From positions 15,912,984 through 15,976,983 of the forward strand of contig NC_092564.1 of NCBI RefSeq assembly GCF_037975245.1: 64,000 nucleotides of DNA, written 5' to 3'. Position 1 is the stretch's first letter; each line of letters begins with the position of its first letter. Position numbers and translations under genes: made by a program. Under the pieces are notes generated by a model. That model worked only from the letters and a program-made list of their open reading frames with translations. It did not search any database and was not told where the DNA came from. Source of the DNA: Apostichopus japonicus (taxonomy: Eukaryota; Echinodermata; Holothuroidea; Aspidochirotida; Stichopodidae). Of the stretch, positions 39,501 through 50,775 are shown piece after piece.

Positions 39501-42500
39501 CTACTCAGAGCCATCAATGCCTCACAAATAAGCGGAGGTATTAGTCTCGCCATAGTCAAACTATTTAACTGTGTCAAAATATTAAAAATTATCATGCGTT
39601 TAACAATACAACTGGAGGGACCGGGATTGGACCTCCCTTTGTAAAGTATCGGACAGACTTTTCCAGATATAAGGCAATGTTTATGATCATACAGATTACA
39701 GAACTTTCCTAAGTTTTAATTGATACATCTGGTAGGAGTAGCATTTTTGATCTGAATTCAAAGAAATAATTCTAAAATGACCTCAATTTGACCAATGCAT
39801 ATTTCCAGCAACTAGTAAATCTGCACACTGAAGCATCAGAAATGAAGAATGTTATGAAGGCACAGAGTGACATTGGCAATTTTCTAGTTTCATGGTAGGT
39901 ATTTATTATGTTGATTAAATTATGCTGTGACTGTCAATACTTAACGGAAAGGACTTTGTAGGTCATTAGCATTATTTATTAACCAGGTTTCTTTTTATGA
40001 GGTGAAAGTTGACAATTTCAGTTTGCTTTTCAATTTTCGCTTTTTCGATATTAGGCAATGTACGGTATCTCTGCTAATAAAGAGGTTAATGGTACATTTA
40101 AATGTCATTATTGATCGACTTTTAAAAGCTTAAATATAACTCAAAGTACTTTCAATTCAGTGTAATATATAATGGTGGGAAATAGAAATTCTGTTGTGTT
40201 ATATTTATTCCTCTAGTTTAAGTATGCTATTTCCTTCAGCCTGTGAAGCCCAGCTCTGTCTTTACACATTATTACATGATTGTTATTAGGGATTCCATTG
40301 AAAGTGAAGTTTATAATGGTGGGTAAAACACAATTTGCTGATTTCTGTTGTGTTTTATTTCCCTAGTTTAAGTATGCTTTTTCTTTCAGCCTGTGAAGCC
40401 CAGTTGTGTTTTTAAACATTTCTACATGTTTGCTAAGGGAGGCCATGAAAGGTGTAGTATATAATTGTGGGTAATAGAAGTTTTGCTGGTTTTCTGTTGA
40501 GTTTTATTTCTCTAGTTTAAGAATGCTGTTTCCTTCAACCTGTGAAGCCCAGCTCTGTTTTAAATGCTAATTTATGATTCCTAAGGAGTTGGGGGGGGGC
40601 ATGAAAGGAAAACAAAACTATGCTACACAAGTTGATTGTTGAGAATTTGTCAGGAAATATTCTCAAGTTTATAACCAATAGTGAGATAATTCAAAGCTGA
40701 AAGAGAGCTGTGGTATCCATTCTACTAACTAGATACTGCTTTTGTCAGTGTCTCTATCTAAGTTTCCCTGGAAACCACAAAAAGTACCTACCAGAGACCA
40801 AGGTGTACTTCCTGCATATAAGTTCCTCTGCCATAGCTTTGGAATTTTTCACAGTTTGAAACTGGTACTCTTTAAAGTAAGGAGTCATCGCCTGTAAACA
40901 AAATATAAATAAAAAAGCAAAATATAGCTGGTAATTAGACGAAGCTAGAGTGAAGCAAAATTTTTCAAGGAAATCAATAACAACGATCCAAATCTCTCAT
41001 ATCATAAACTTTTAGACTTCTTTTTTTGGGGGTACCATTTTGACAAACTGAAACCCATTTTTGTCATCTGGGAATAACTAAAAGAGTTATGACTACAAGT
41101 CCCGTTACTGTCAGAAACTAAATTTGAGATCAATAATAAAAAATAAAAAGCTGGTAGCAACAGAGAAGACCTTTATGGACTGAATTTCTGGATATCTTGT
41201 AGATTTATGTTAAATAAAGCACTGATATCTGTCCAGGTTTTACTTCATTTAATACAACTTTGTTTTCTTGTTTTGGGAGGGGGGGGGGGGGAGAAATGAC
41301 CCTTTTATATCTGAGGCTCATCAATTAAGGTGACTGATCTGCTTCATTTAAACAGACAGACCATTAGGTCCATTCCTCAGATGAAACATAAAACTCAATA
41401 GGCAAACATAAAACAACAACCAAATTATGGTCTCAAAAGTTTTACAATGCATAACATATTTGTCAAGGTCAAAATGGTATTGAAGATATCATCCACTTAG
41501 TGATCTATTGTTCATAATATTAGGAAGTTAAAAGAACATATTTTGTTTTAGTTCCTTAAACTTTAATAGCAATGGATTAACAATTAACAAGTAAGGCATG
41601 CCCACTGAGGAGCCAACATATGACATTTCATGACTAAAATTCTGCACACTTTATGACAATCTTCAAATCATCAAAACTCGCAAAGTTACTCTTACGTAAA
41701 TACAACTCAAAATTCCAAAGGCTCGACTCATATTTTACGTTCGATAGAGAACGTTTAAACATCAGGGTCTCATCAATCAAAGTGACTGGATTATCAAGTT
41801 TAAACAAACAAGCCATTATCTCACCTCTTCAGACGCAACACAAAAGTCAACAGAGAAACATGAAGACTCGATGGGTTTCAAGTCAATACGTTTACATTAC
41901 AGTACAAATCTCTCATGAACAAAGGCAGTCGATTGGGAACAACACTGATGTACAATGAAGGAACACCTAAAGGAACATTTTTCAACCCAGTAAATATTCA
42001 GCAAGCTTTCCTCAAGTCAGTCTGCCTCTCTCAATCTAATCATTTATGTTGTACCTGCTTTAATGCGACCGCCACACCAGCGATTGCATGGTTGTGCGGC
42101 CCACCTTGCAGAGCAGGAAACACAGCTCCGTCGATCTTTTTCTCCAGATCGTACATGACGTCCTTTCCTTTCTTGTCGACGCCCTTCTTGCCTCTTCTGA
42201 AGAAGACCATTCCTGATCTACAATTATTGAAATGACGAGAGTTAGGCGACAAAGAAAATATAGTGACACGGCACTGTATTCTGACAGAGTCGAGTCTGAG
42301 ACAGTCTGGCAAAATGTGACGTCTGTATAAGATGGTACTCATGGAAGACTATTACATTCCTCACACTCCTAGTTGTAATCATCCAATTTATTTATCTTCC
42401 TTCTTACTCTAAATGTGTAAGACAATTAACTGATATCTGCTAGAAAATCTGTTTGTGACTCCAGAGAAATTGAATGATCACAAATGGGCAGTAAATCAAA

Positions 42501-45500
42501 TGTCACCATGGTATTAAACGTTCTTCCACCATTCAGGCTTAATTTATGACACATTTTGAAGGGTTGCCGAGCTACCAATGTAACATGGCAATTATTATTA
42601 CTCAGGCTTTCTTTGTTTCGTTTCGCTACGGATTGTCGAAATTTAAATGCAAATATGTTTACCGTTCAATCGGCAAGATGATGCCACTTCACTCAGTTGT
42701 TTTACCACAATCAATCAGAAAGATTCAACAAACTTATAAAACTTCAAAAAGAAACATTTAAATCAGGATGCAATTTTTTAAATACAAATGCAGTAAAAGT
42801 CGCATCAAATTTGTGAAATTGTCAAATTCTGAGACTGGAATGTCCCTGTCACCTGTTGTTTAAAATGACTAAACTATCCCTGCAATAGCCCTTCATATGC
42901 AGACAGCTTTAGTAGAGGAAACTAATATCATTTTGCATTTTTGGTTCATAATATTTTGTCAATTAATGAGTTTGCATAATACTAGGTTACAATTGAAACA
43001 TTGAATATGTATTCTTCTGTACGTGAATTCCCAATCTGAAGAAACAATTACACATCTTCAGCATGCAAATCACTTTGTCACGTAAATGAGATATATACAA
43101 CTACCATATTATATGCCATGGCAAACTTATCATTATTAAATCACTATGTAGTTGTGTGTTTTTTAATATGATGATACCTTGGTCCACGAAGTGTTTTGTG
43201 AGTAGTTGTGCTGACAACATCTGAATGTTCAAATGGTGTGGGCAGTGCTCCTGCAGCAACCAGACCACTAATATGGGCGATGTCAGAGAGCAGGAAGGCA
43301 CCAACTTCATCACAAATCTACAAAACGGACAAGACAAAAAAAGAGAGACATAAAAGTTGGTACAAATCACACGAAACAAATCACTTCATGATGTAAACTT
43401 CTCAACGTCTTGTGCAATGTTAATAAAACAGTAGCTTCAAAGAGAATGACGATTTTTGCTGTTTTATATGAAAATTGCTTGCATAGATAAATGAATGTAA
43501 GTTAAAAGATCTAATATTTCCCTCCTAGCAAGGTCTTCTTCTCATCTTCTTTGATGCTGCATGGTGGTAGGCTTGTTTACAAATTTCTTTGCCTCTGCGT
43601 GGACAGTTGGGGTACATAATTGGCAATCATTGTGTAATGTATCAGGATGCAAATTGACCAATTCAAGTTTTCTGTTTATGTCATTATTTCTACATTGGTG
43701 CCCACTAACTAATCATACACATGCCCTATAACAATCACATCGGTGCACTAAATCCTTCAAAATCCCTATATATGATCCTTCGTAAAGATGTCCGATGACA
43801 AAAACACTCCTACACTTGGTGTAGTGTTATAATGAGTACCAACAGATGTGCAGATTATTAGAAACTCTGTCTATTATAAGTATAACATGACCAGACAGAC
43901 GTCTGAGAATTTCAGGAAAAGTCCCTGGATAGCATGTGGCTTTCAAATGTGAAATTATAAATCCTCTCAACATAGGAAATTAGGAATATTAATGAAATTA
44001 CACAACTTGCCTGACTCACATATGTAAGTGGGCATAATTTCTTTTGATATGTACAATAAAAATCCTATACAAGAGCATTTAAAAGGGTTTTTTCCCTAAA
44101 TTCAGGCCAGTGCCAAGTATTAAACAGACCTGTCTAAAGAGATGGTACTCCAGTTTCCTGGAATACGCACTGTAACCTGCAATGATGAGCTTTGGTCGGA
44201 AGAGCCGGGCTGTTTCATGAAGCTTGTCATAGTCAATCAGACCGGTATCAATCTAGGGGCAAAAAATGATCAAATTGGGTTCAGTTCACTTGGTGATTTG
44301 TAATACATCCAGTTTGGAAAAGCAAGCTACAGGATATGATATATCTGGTACTGTTTTTGTTGCCAGATGCAAACTGGGTAAATTGCCATGACTAGCAGTT
44401 TCTGTATGTATACCAAAACAAATACAATAAATAATTTATGAGAAACAAAATTTGTCAATCTCAAAAATCGCTTGTTATCAACTATCAGACCGGTATTATT
44501 AATCTAGTGGTAGAAAACACAATGTAATTCAAGCAATAGCAGTATTTGTCTAAATTACATGACTGTTTTAGTTATTTAATTTTTTGCTTTTCAATTATAA
44601 CTTTATGTGAAACTTAACAAATACAACAGCTGGGTTTGAAAAAAAAATCTTAGAATGAAATAATAACAACTAATTCTGCAGGGGTCGAAAAACAAGCTAC
44701 AGTGCATGATATTTGTGGTGTTGTGTTGCAAAACTGCTATGCAAGAAATGGGTATTAAAATTGCAACAGGATAGCAGGTTTTGCATGTGCAGAACCAAAG
44801 CTACTTTGCTATTACATGGGAGAGAAGAAATATTGTAAGCCTCCAAACTGCAATTAAAAATGTAAATAGTAAATTATTTTCTGATTTAGTTGAAAAGATA
44901 AATTACTTCATGGGCAAATTTGTACAAGAATAAGGGAAGGTTAATTGTCGGGAAAGGTTGTTGATATTGTGTATATAAGATTCTTTTTAATTGTTAAATG
45001 TTATGATCTCGAGAAGTTCTTACATTTAATCTGTAAGGCATTGATTCAAAGTAAATGGATGTAGCAGAGACCCTCTTGGTATCTGTCATGAACCCATGAG
45101 TGAGGCTGGAATGACATAAATAATGATATTATTAGTAAAAATAGAAGAAGAAGAAATACAGTGCCCAAACATGTCAAAAGATCCACAAAAGTCTGTAGTT
45201 TTTTGCAATTTGTTAGAACTTGACAGCAACTTTAACACATTCTCATGCAAAAGGATCCTGTTTCATTCAACTGAAATAGAGATGTAACTTTTCAAAATTG
45301 CTAGGTAGAGATATGGTTGATTGAATGTAACTAACTAAAAGCCTCTAATCTTCCAGAGAGTGGATCACAGTGGGTGGTCTGTGATGGCATCATGGTAGAT
45401 ATTCTTCAAAAGGTTTATATTCCTTTAATATTTAACCGTCTTTAATCAACTTGATTCATCCCTGGAAAATGTGATGCAATTATTGGAATGCTTCCTTTGT

Positions 45501-48500
45501 TGTCATTGCTCTCTGTATTTAGAAATTTCATCCAACTGCCATTTTATTCTTTGTGGAAAGTAACATTATTTTCCTCTATCAATAAATGAGTTAAACTATT
45601 ATCAAAGAAAACATAGAACCCTTTCAACTGAATTGCCATCTGACATAATTTACTCTCTTCTATTGCTATTTGGGTACAGGTACTCAATTTATATCCTGCG
45701 GTCAATCTATAGCTTTAACAGATCACTCACTGGGTGTTTGGGTACTCATTTCATATTCTGCGGTCAATCTATAGATTTAACAGATCACTACAGTACACTA
45801 CTTAGCTGTGTGGGTACTCATTTTATATCCTGCAGTCAATCTTTCGCTTTAACAGATTACTAATTGGCTGTTTGAGTACTCATTTCATATACTGGGGTCA
45901 ATCTATACCTTTAACAGATCACTACTTGGCTGTATAACCCACGGCCCATCCATAGCTTACAGATCACTCACTGGCTGTTTGGGTACTCATTTTATATCCT
46001 GCAGTCAATATTATAACTATCAATGAAATCAATACATACTGTCCTCCATGTGGCAGATCAAGTCCCATAATCCTGTCATGTGGCTTTAACAGTCCTGTAT
46101 ACACAGCAAAGTTGGCTGGAGATCCAGAATACGGCTGGACGTTGACTCCCCATTTATCAGGGCTGATTTCAAAGGCATCCAATGCTCTGTTTTGGCATAG
46201 TACTTCAATTTTATCAATGACTTCATTGCCACCATAGTATCTTTCAGAATAATAAAAGAACAATTTTTAAACACAGTGAAAGACTGGAATTTCTTGGCAT
46301 TCACAGGCTCTTTAAAATTCTTCCCATCACCTCAGTATCAATTCAAATCTTTCCAGTTTTTTCACGAAATGAATAATAGCATGTAACGATATGACAGCCC
46401 CACTCAAATTGTCCACTTGCATGTGTTTTTAGTAATTTCTTCCATTTCCTGAACTTAACCATGGCACAAGTTACATTAACAACATTCCTTGGTAGTAGGT
46501 TATGTTTAGACTTACATGTAAGACAATCACAACAACAAATTGTTTTAAAAAGGAATTGGATTTTCTAAACAAGTCACTGAGCATCCTGTTATGTTGTCTT
46601 TTCAACTGTTTCCATAAGAAATGCTTCTTTCCCTTTATAATTTTTATAATCTTCTTGATTTGTTCTTAAAAACTGATGCCTTTGCCTTGAGCAATCAATT
46701 TACAATATACTGCAGACTGAATGAATATGCAGTTCATTTTTCCCTTTTTTTCTCTTTATACTTTCTGGTAACAAAACATGCATGCTACCAAGAGACTGTT
46801 ATTCATATTAATGCAGGATTGTTGGTTTCATTTCAGTCAAATAGTAATTCAGTGTTACGAACCAGGAATAGATTTAATATCATTTTGCAATGCTGATGAC
46901 ATCAGTAATTTGTTTTACGTTTTTACACCAGCGTGTATCATTGGATTTAAGACACACTGTACGTATGCAACCACAAATACTCGAGTTTATTGACATTATC
47001 AAGATGAAGTGGGCATTATTTGTACTGAATGAATCATCCACCTGATAACAGTAGGAATGGCAATGAGGCTTACATGTACAGTACAGAAACAAATGGGGTA
47101 AAATAAAATTCTCACCTGTTACCGGGGTAACCTTCTGAATATTTATTATTCAAGCAAGAACCAAGAGCTTCCAAAGCTGCTTTACTGCAGAAATTCTGTG
47201 TGTAAGAAACAAACAAACAGAGAAATGGCAGTAGACAGTTTGCATTGCATATATACCAATGTGTACTAACAATAAATATACTTTATTATGTAGTAAACAA
47301 GTACCAGCTAAATCATACTACAAAACCATGTTACAAAAAGTATGTAAAAGAGCAATAAAACACACATTTGTTATGTCTTACCTCTTCCACATAGCAGCCA
47401 CATCAAATAGCATGAACCCAAAAGGTGAATATTTGTGGACTTCATTCTTTTCAATATTTTGGACTACAACAGATCAGCAGACTATGAAAGTGGTACAGGT
47501 AAATGTTCAAAGATTCTATCTTACCGGGCAGTCAAGCAGTTGTATGCCTTAGTAACATTTTGAGTTTTTTTCTTAATAATAGCATTTTGGTGTGATAGAA
47601 AACAGTAATTGATCACATTAAATACCCAAAATTGCTTCCATATTTTACAAATTTCATACTGAAACAACCACCTTGTCCTTCTCTGAGCAGATTTAAAAAT
47701 CACCAACCTCTGAAGCAATAAGCTCCAAGCCCTCGATTTGTCTGTGTTTCTCCTCCTGAATCAGATTGAAAACTTCAGGGTCATTCTCAGACAATGACTC
47801 CTCTCCTGGCCATGACAGAGCTGTTGTGCTTTTGCTTATTGCAGTAGATGGAGATGTAGATTTCCATCTTCTCAACACCTGTACCAAAGAGGAGAGTTTG
47901 TTTTAACACATTACTAACTTAGGTCAGTACCGAATACAATTTGCACTGGCTGCCTGTTGAATTTGCGCATCTGTCGAATACAGTAGTCTACCTCCCCAAG
48001 TTGAGAAGCTGAATCTGTATCTAACTTCAAAGTATTACATTAAAGTCTCCTGCCCACAAAGAGTTTTGTCCCCATACTCTGAACTAAAGTTCTGAAACAC
48101 GTCAGCAGTATAAAGTCCCACAGAATTTGCATGAGTGTATTAGACTGTAGGACTCTCCAACCACGGACAAAATTAACAAAGCATTCTCATATCGATCCTC
48201 ACCTAATTCTGTGAAACTTTCAAGACAAGCTGTTGCAATGAAATCCTCACATTCAGTAGCATGGCAGTAGCAGGATTTGATCACTTGCAGGCCTGCGCAA
48301 GCTTGTTCCCAATTATTGAAGGATTGTTTCATTTGAAACATATATCAGCACATTCCAGCAAAGGTAGTTCTACACATACCAACTTGCGTTTTTTTAAATA
48401 TGCTTATTGTTATGTGAAACTGCACACATGTAAACCTTAAAACTTACAGTGCAGTTCTTAGGCCTAGTTAATCACTGCACATGTCTGTATGTAGGGCCTA

Positions 48501-49118
48501 TGTTCACCTGGTGCACTTATGTTTGCATGTTGGTGAATGCTTTCACCAGATCATGTTACATTGATTTAGAATCTGTAAACATCATATATCATGTACATTA
48601 GGGCAGATATGACTGCATCTTCCATTAAAATGCTGGAGACAGGAGAGGTCCATTATTAAAGTAATGTGATGCTTGATGACATAAACAAGTGACAAATGAG
48701 TTATGCCTGAACAGTCACTGCAATGCCCAGCCAAACGAACTGCCTGTGTCTTCTTAAATCTTACGATATACCAGTGAACCAAAATGTTGACAGAGCCGGG
48801 GAAGCCTAATGTGTAGGTATCTCTGCTCTTCCTCACTAACTTAACATACTACTCAGGACTGAGTGTTGTGCAGCTGTTGCCTTGCATGACTTTACGTTAG
48901 CCTAGGTCTACTCTAACTTAGTCTAATCTAACGTTAGCATCTCAGCTAAAATTCGCACAACTGCTATGTGTACAAGGGCAACGACTAAAAAACTGGTTAT
49001 GCAATATTATACTTTGGCATTAACGATTCCATCTCATCTTACAACAAAAATTACCAAGTAATTTAAAGAAACAAGTACATACAGGCCAAATCTGTCGCAG
49101 GATCTTGGAAGACGACAT
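36542..49118 (-). CDS. SHMT2: Serine hydroxymethyltransferase, mitochondrial (12 exons)
   Basis: Converts serine and tetrahydrofolate to glycine and 5,10-methylene-THF; a PLP enzyme of the mitochondrial matrix. Exons: 49118-49083, 47878-47708, 47195-47116, 46240-46040, 45105-45024, 44252-44130, 43317-43178, 42217-42055, 40891-40792, 39109-38954, 37033-36926, 36672-36542. All junctions are GT/AG and the phases fit, giving 1491 nt and 496 residues (human SHMT2 is 504). The N-terminus [19 protein letters not shown], basic and without acids until about residue 38, is a mitochondrial presequence. Then come ELIASEN (64-70), YSEGYPG (88-94), RYYGG (96-100), SDIAH (Asp243, His246), [10 protein letters not shown] with the PLP Schiff-base Lys272, QGGPHNH, and TSR with the substrate-carboxylate Arg425. 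The C-terminus is FPMPGFEER. The gene is intact; introns hold several minisatellites. Start chosen as the only ATG giving a presequence and an in-phase first donor. Confidence 0.97.
39431..39512. repeat. 41 bp tandem duplication in SHMT intron 10
   Basis: ATCATGCCTTCACTGCATGA followed by ~21 bases ending CCTACTCAGAGC occurs twice in tandem (39431-39471, 39472-39512) with few differences. It lies beyond exon 10 towards exon 9 in transcript terms. Confidence 0.85.
40169..40605. repeat. Three tandem copies of ~146 bp in a SHMT intron
   Basis: ATAATGGTGGG starts copies at 40169 and 40313, and ATAATTGTGGG at 40461. Shared blocks in each are TTCTGTTG-GTT-TATTT, CTCTAGTTTAAG-ATGCT and CTTCA-CCTGTGAAGCCCAG. 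The copies are moderately diverged, in the intron between exons 9 and 10. Confidence 0.9.
41325..41860. repeat. Two diverged copies ~435 bp apart in SHMT intron 8
   Basis: GGCTCATCAATTAAGGTGAC... with TTTAAACAGACAGACCATTA (about 41328-41410) resembles GTCTCATCAATCAAAGTGAC... with TTTAAACAAACAAGCCATTA (about 41765-41860). Order and spacing are kept. The rest of the interval is unrelated. Confidence 0.6.
45665..46010. repeat. Minisatellite of ~65-72 bp units in SHMT intron 4
   Basis: At least five imperfect copies contain GGGTACTCATTT-ATAT-CTG and GTCAATCTATAG-TTTAACAG. The array ends about 30 bp from the donor of exon 4 (exon end 46040). Confidence 0.9.
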
Positions 49119-49344
49119 TGTCAAATAAGCACAACTGGAGTTTGGCAGCTGTCATGTGGTTGCGTCAGCTTCGCTCGTTTCTGCTTTGTTGCGTCAGGTG
49201 ATTTAACTAACTTGCATACGTCGACAAGAATCCGTTGCCCAAATTGCTGTTAGGCGGTTTGAGCACGGCTGGTGATGCCTTGTGGATTGTAGATGATCAT
49301 GGGTATAACGGAGTTGGGAATGTGATCTCATCTCAGTTATGGAA
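49119..49344 (-). promoter_or_regulatory. SHMT 5' flank, probable promoter region
   Basis: About 225 bp separate the SHMT start codon from the upstream LINE fragment. The segment is less AT-rich than its surroundings and has several CpGs (CGTCAGCTTCGCTCG, CGTCGACAAG). No TATA box is clear. The call rests on position only. Confidence 0.35.
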
Positions 49345-49953
49345 ATAGGAATAAAGATCTCATACAACCATTTCATCCCAAATTAAATTTAGCCACTAAA
49401 GCTATTTTACGCAATTCCGTACACCAGTTTCTCTTTATAATCTTTTTATCAACCTCCCGGCCTCCACACTTCATCCCCTACAAAGGATCCAAAATTACAC
49501 GGCTAAAATTATTCTCGGCAGATCAAAATATGATAGTGCCTCCGCAGCATTGAAGGAGCTGCACATCCTCCCCGTTAATGTCCGCGCTGAGTACAAGATC
49601 CTCCTCCTCGTTTATAAGTGTATTCATAATTCAGCACCAGCTTATCTGTCCGAGTTGCTGGAAATTAAGACACCTGGTCGTTCAACACGCTCGTCAAAGG
49701 GCATTCTAGTCAAGGTTCCTTTCACACGCCGCAAATGTTTCGCAGGCCGCTCTTTCAGCGTCACTGGCCCTAGACTTTGGAACGCTCTCCCCGTCGACAC
49801 AAGAAATTCGAAGACCATCAGAACTTTTAAAGCTGCTTTAAAGACTCATTTATTTAAGAAATCGTTTTTATAATTGTTTTGTTGTTCAGCGCCATTGAGT
49901 GTTTTTACAGTAATGTGCGCTTTACCAAGTGTTTCCACCTTAACCTTAACCTT
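49345..49953 (+). mobile_element. 5'-truncated CR1/L2-type LINE end
   Basis: An open frame of about 145 codons ending at 49873 matches the C-terminal part of CR1/L2/Jockey-type reverse transcriptases: LQRIQNYTAKIILGRSK, LKELHILPVNVRAEYKILLL, a YKCIHNSAPAYLSELL block, RKCFAGRSFSVTGPRLWNAL, and an FKAALKTHLFKK end before TAA. The upstream RT core is absent. After the stop comes ~80 bp of 3' UTR ending in repeated TTAACC units (about 49937-49953), as in CR1/L2 tails. The frame is intact over the retained part, so the insertion is fairly young. It lies ~230 bp upstream of the SHMT start codon. Confidence 0.88.
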
Positions 49954-50188
49954 ATAATCTCATGCAGAAAGTTACATCTATATTCTACACAGTCTAGCGA
50001 CGTACGTGGGGACTACTATGATGGGATATCACCGTCTGGAATATAAGTCAGAGCAATTTGTCGGCATGGTAATATAGCCTACGGTATTATTAAACAAGAA
50101 AGAGAACTTGTATTCCATATGAAGGACTTTGGTAAAGCAGTAGTAACCTTCAAATTCAATGTAATAGAGTGTTGAGTATTTGGGTCAT

Positions 50189-50775
50189 TTAAAGGATTAG
50201 TTCAGGTGTCACAAATGTTTATCTTATATGAAAGAGGACAATAAAAGAAACCCAATAGTGAAGAAATTATTCAAATATCTTTTATCCGTTTAGGAGATAT
50301 TCAATTTTAAAGTTCTATCTGATTGTGTAGAAACTGCTGAAATAAGACTAGCTGTGACGTCATATCCTCACGTTCCTGAAAAGCCTTTGTTATTTGATTA
50401 AAATATTTTGTAAGATTTTATGACTTACAACCAAAAGAAAGGGCCTACGTCAGGAGATCTCATATGTGTCAAGGGAAGTATTTGAGATTTAACATCTGAA
50501 GAATGTTTGATTATATTTTTTTAGATTTGTGATAAAAAATGTAATTATTTTTTAATGAAATATATTGACACATGTTAAGGAAGTGAGGATGTGACATCAC
50601 AGCCTCACAGTTAGTCTTTCTACACCAGTCATTTGCAAAGAAATTGTGAAATCTTCAAAGTGTGATATCTCCTTAACAGAGAATGCTATCATGGTAGTTT
50701 CTTCACTATTCTGTTTGTCTTTTTAATCTCTTTCATACAAGATAGACATGTCAGACACCTGAACCAATCCTTTAA
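50189..50775. mobile_element. Fold-back MITE with long terminal inverted repeats (~587 bp)
   Basis: The left end TTAAAGGATTAGTTCAGGTG matches the reverse complement of the right end TTAAAGGATTGGTTCAGGTG. The similarity continues, diverged, for about 180-200 bp inward on each side (landmarks TATGAAAGAG, AATAGTGAAGAAA, GGAGATAT, GACTA-CTGTGA, TG-CATATCCTCAC). A single-stranded copy could fold almost fully. No coding sequence. A related short element is at 61796-61950. Confidence 0.8.
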
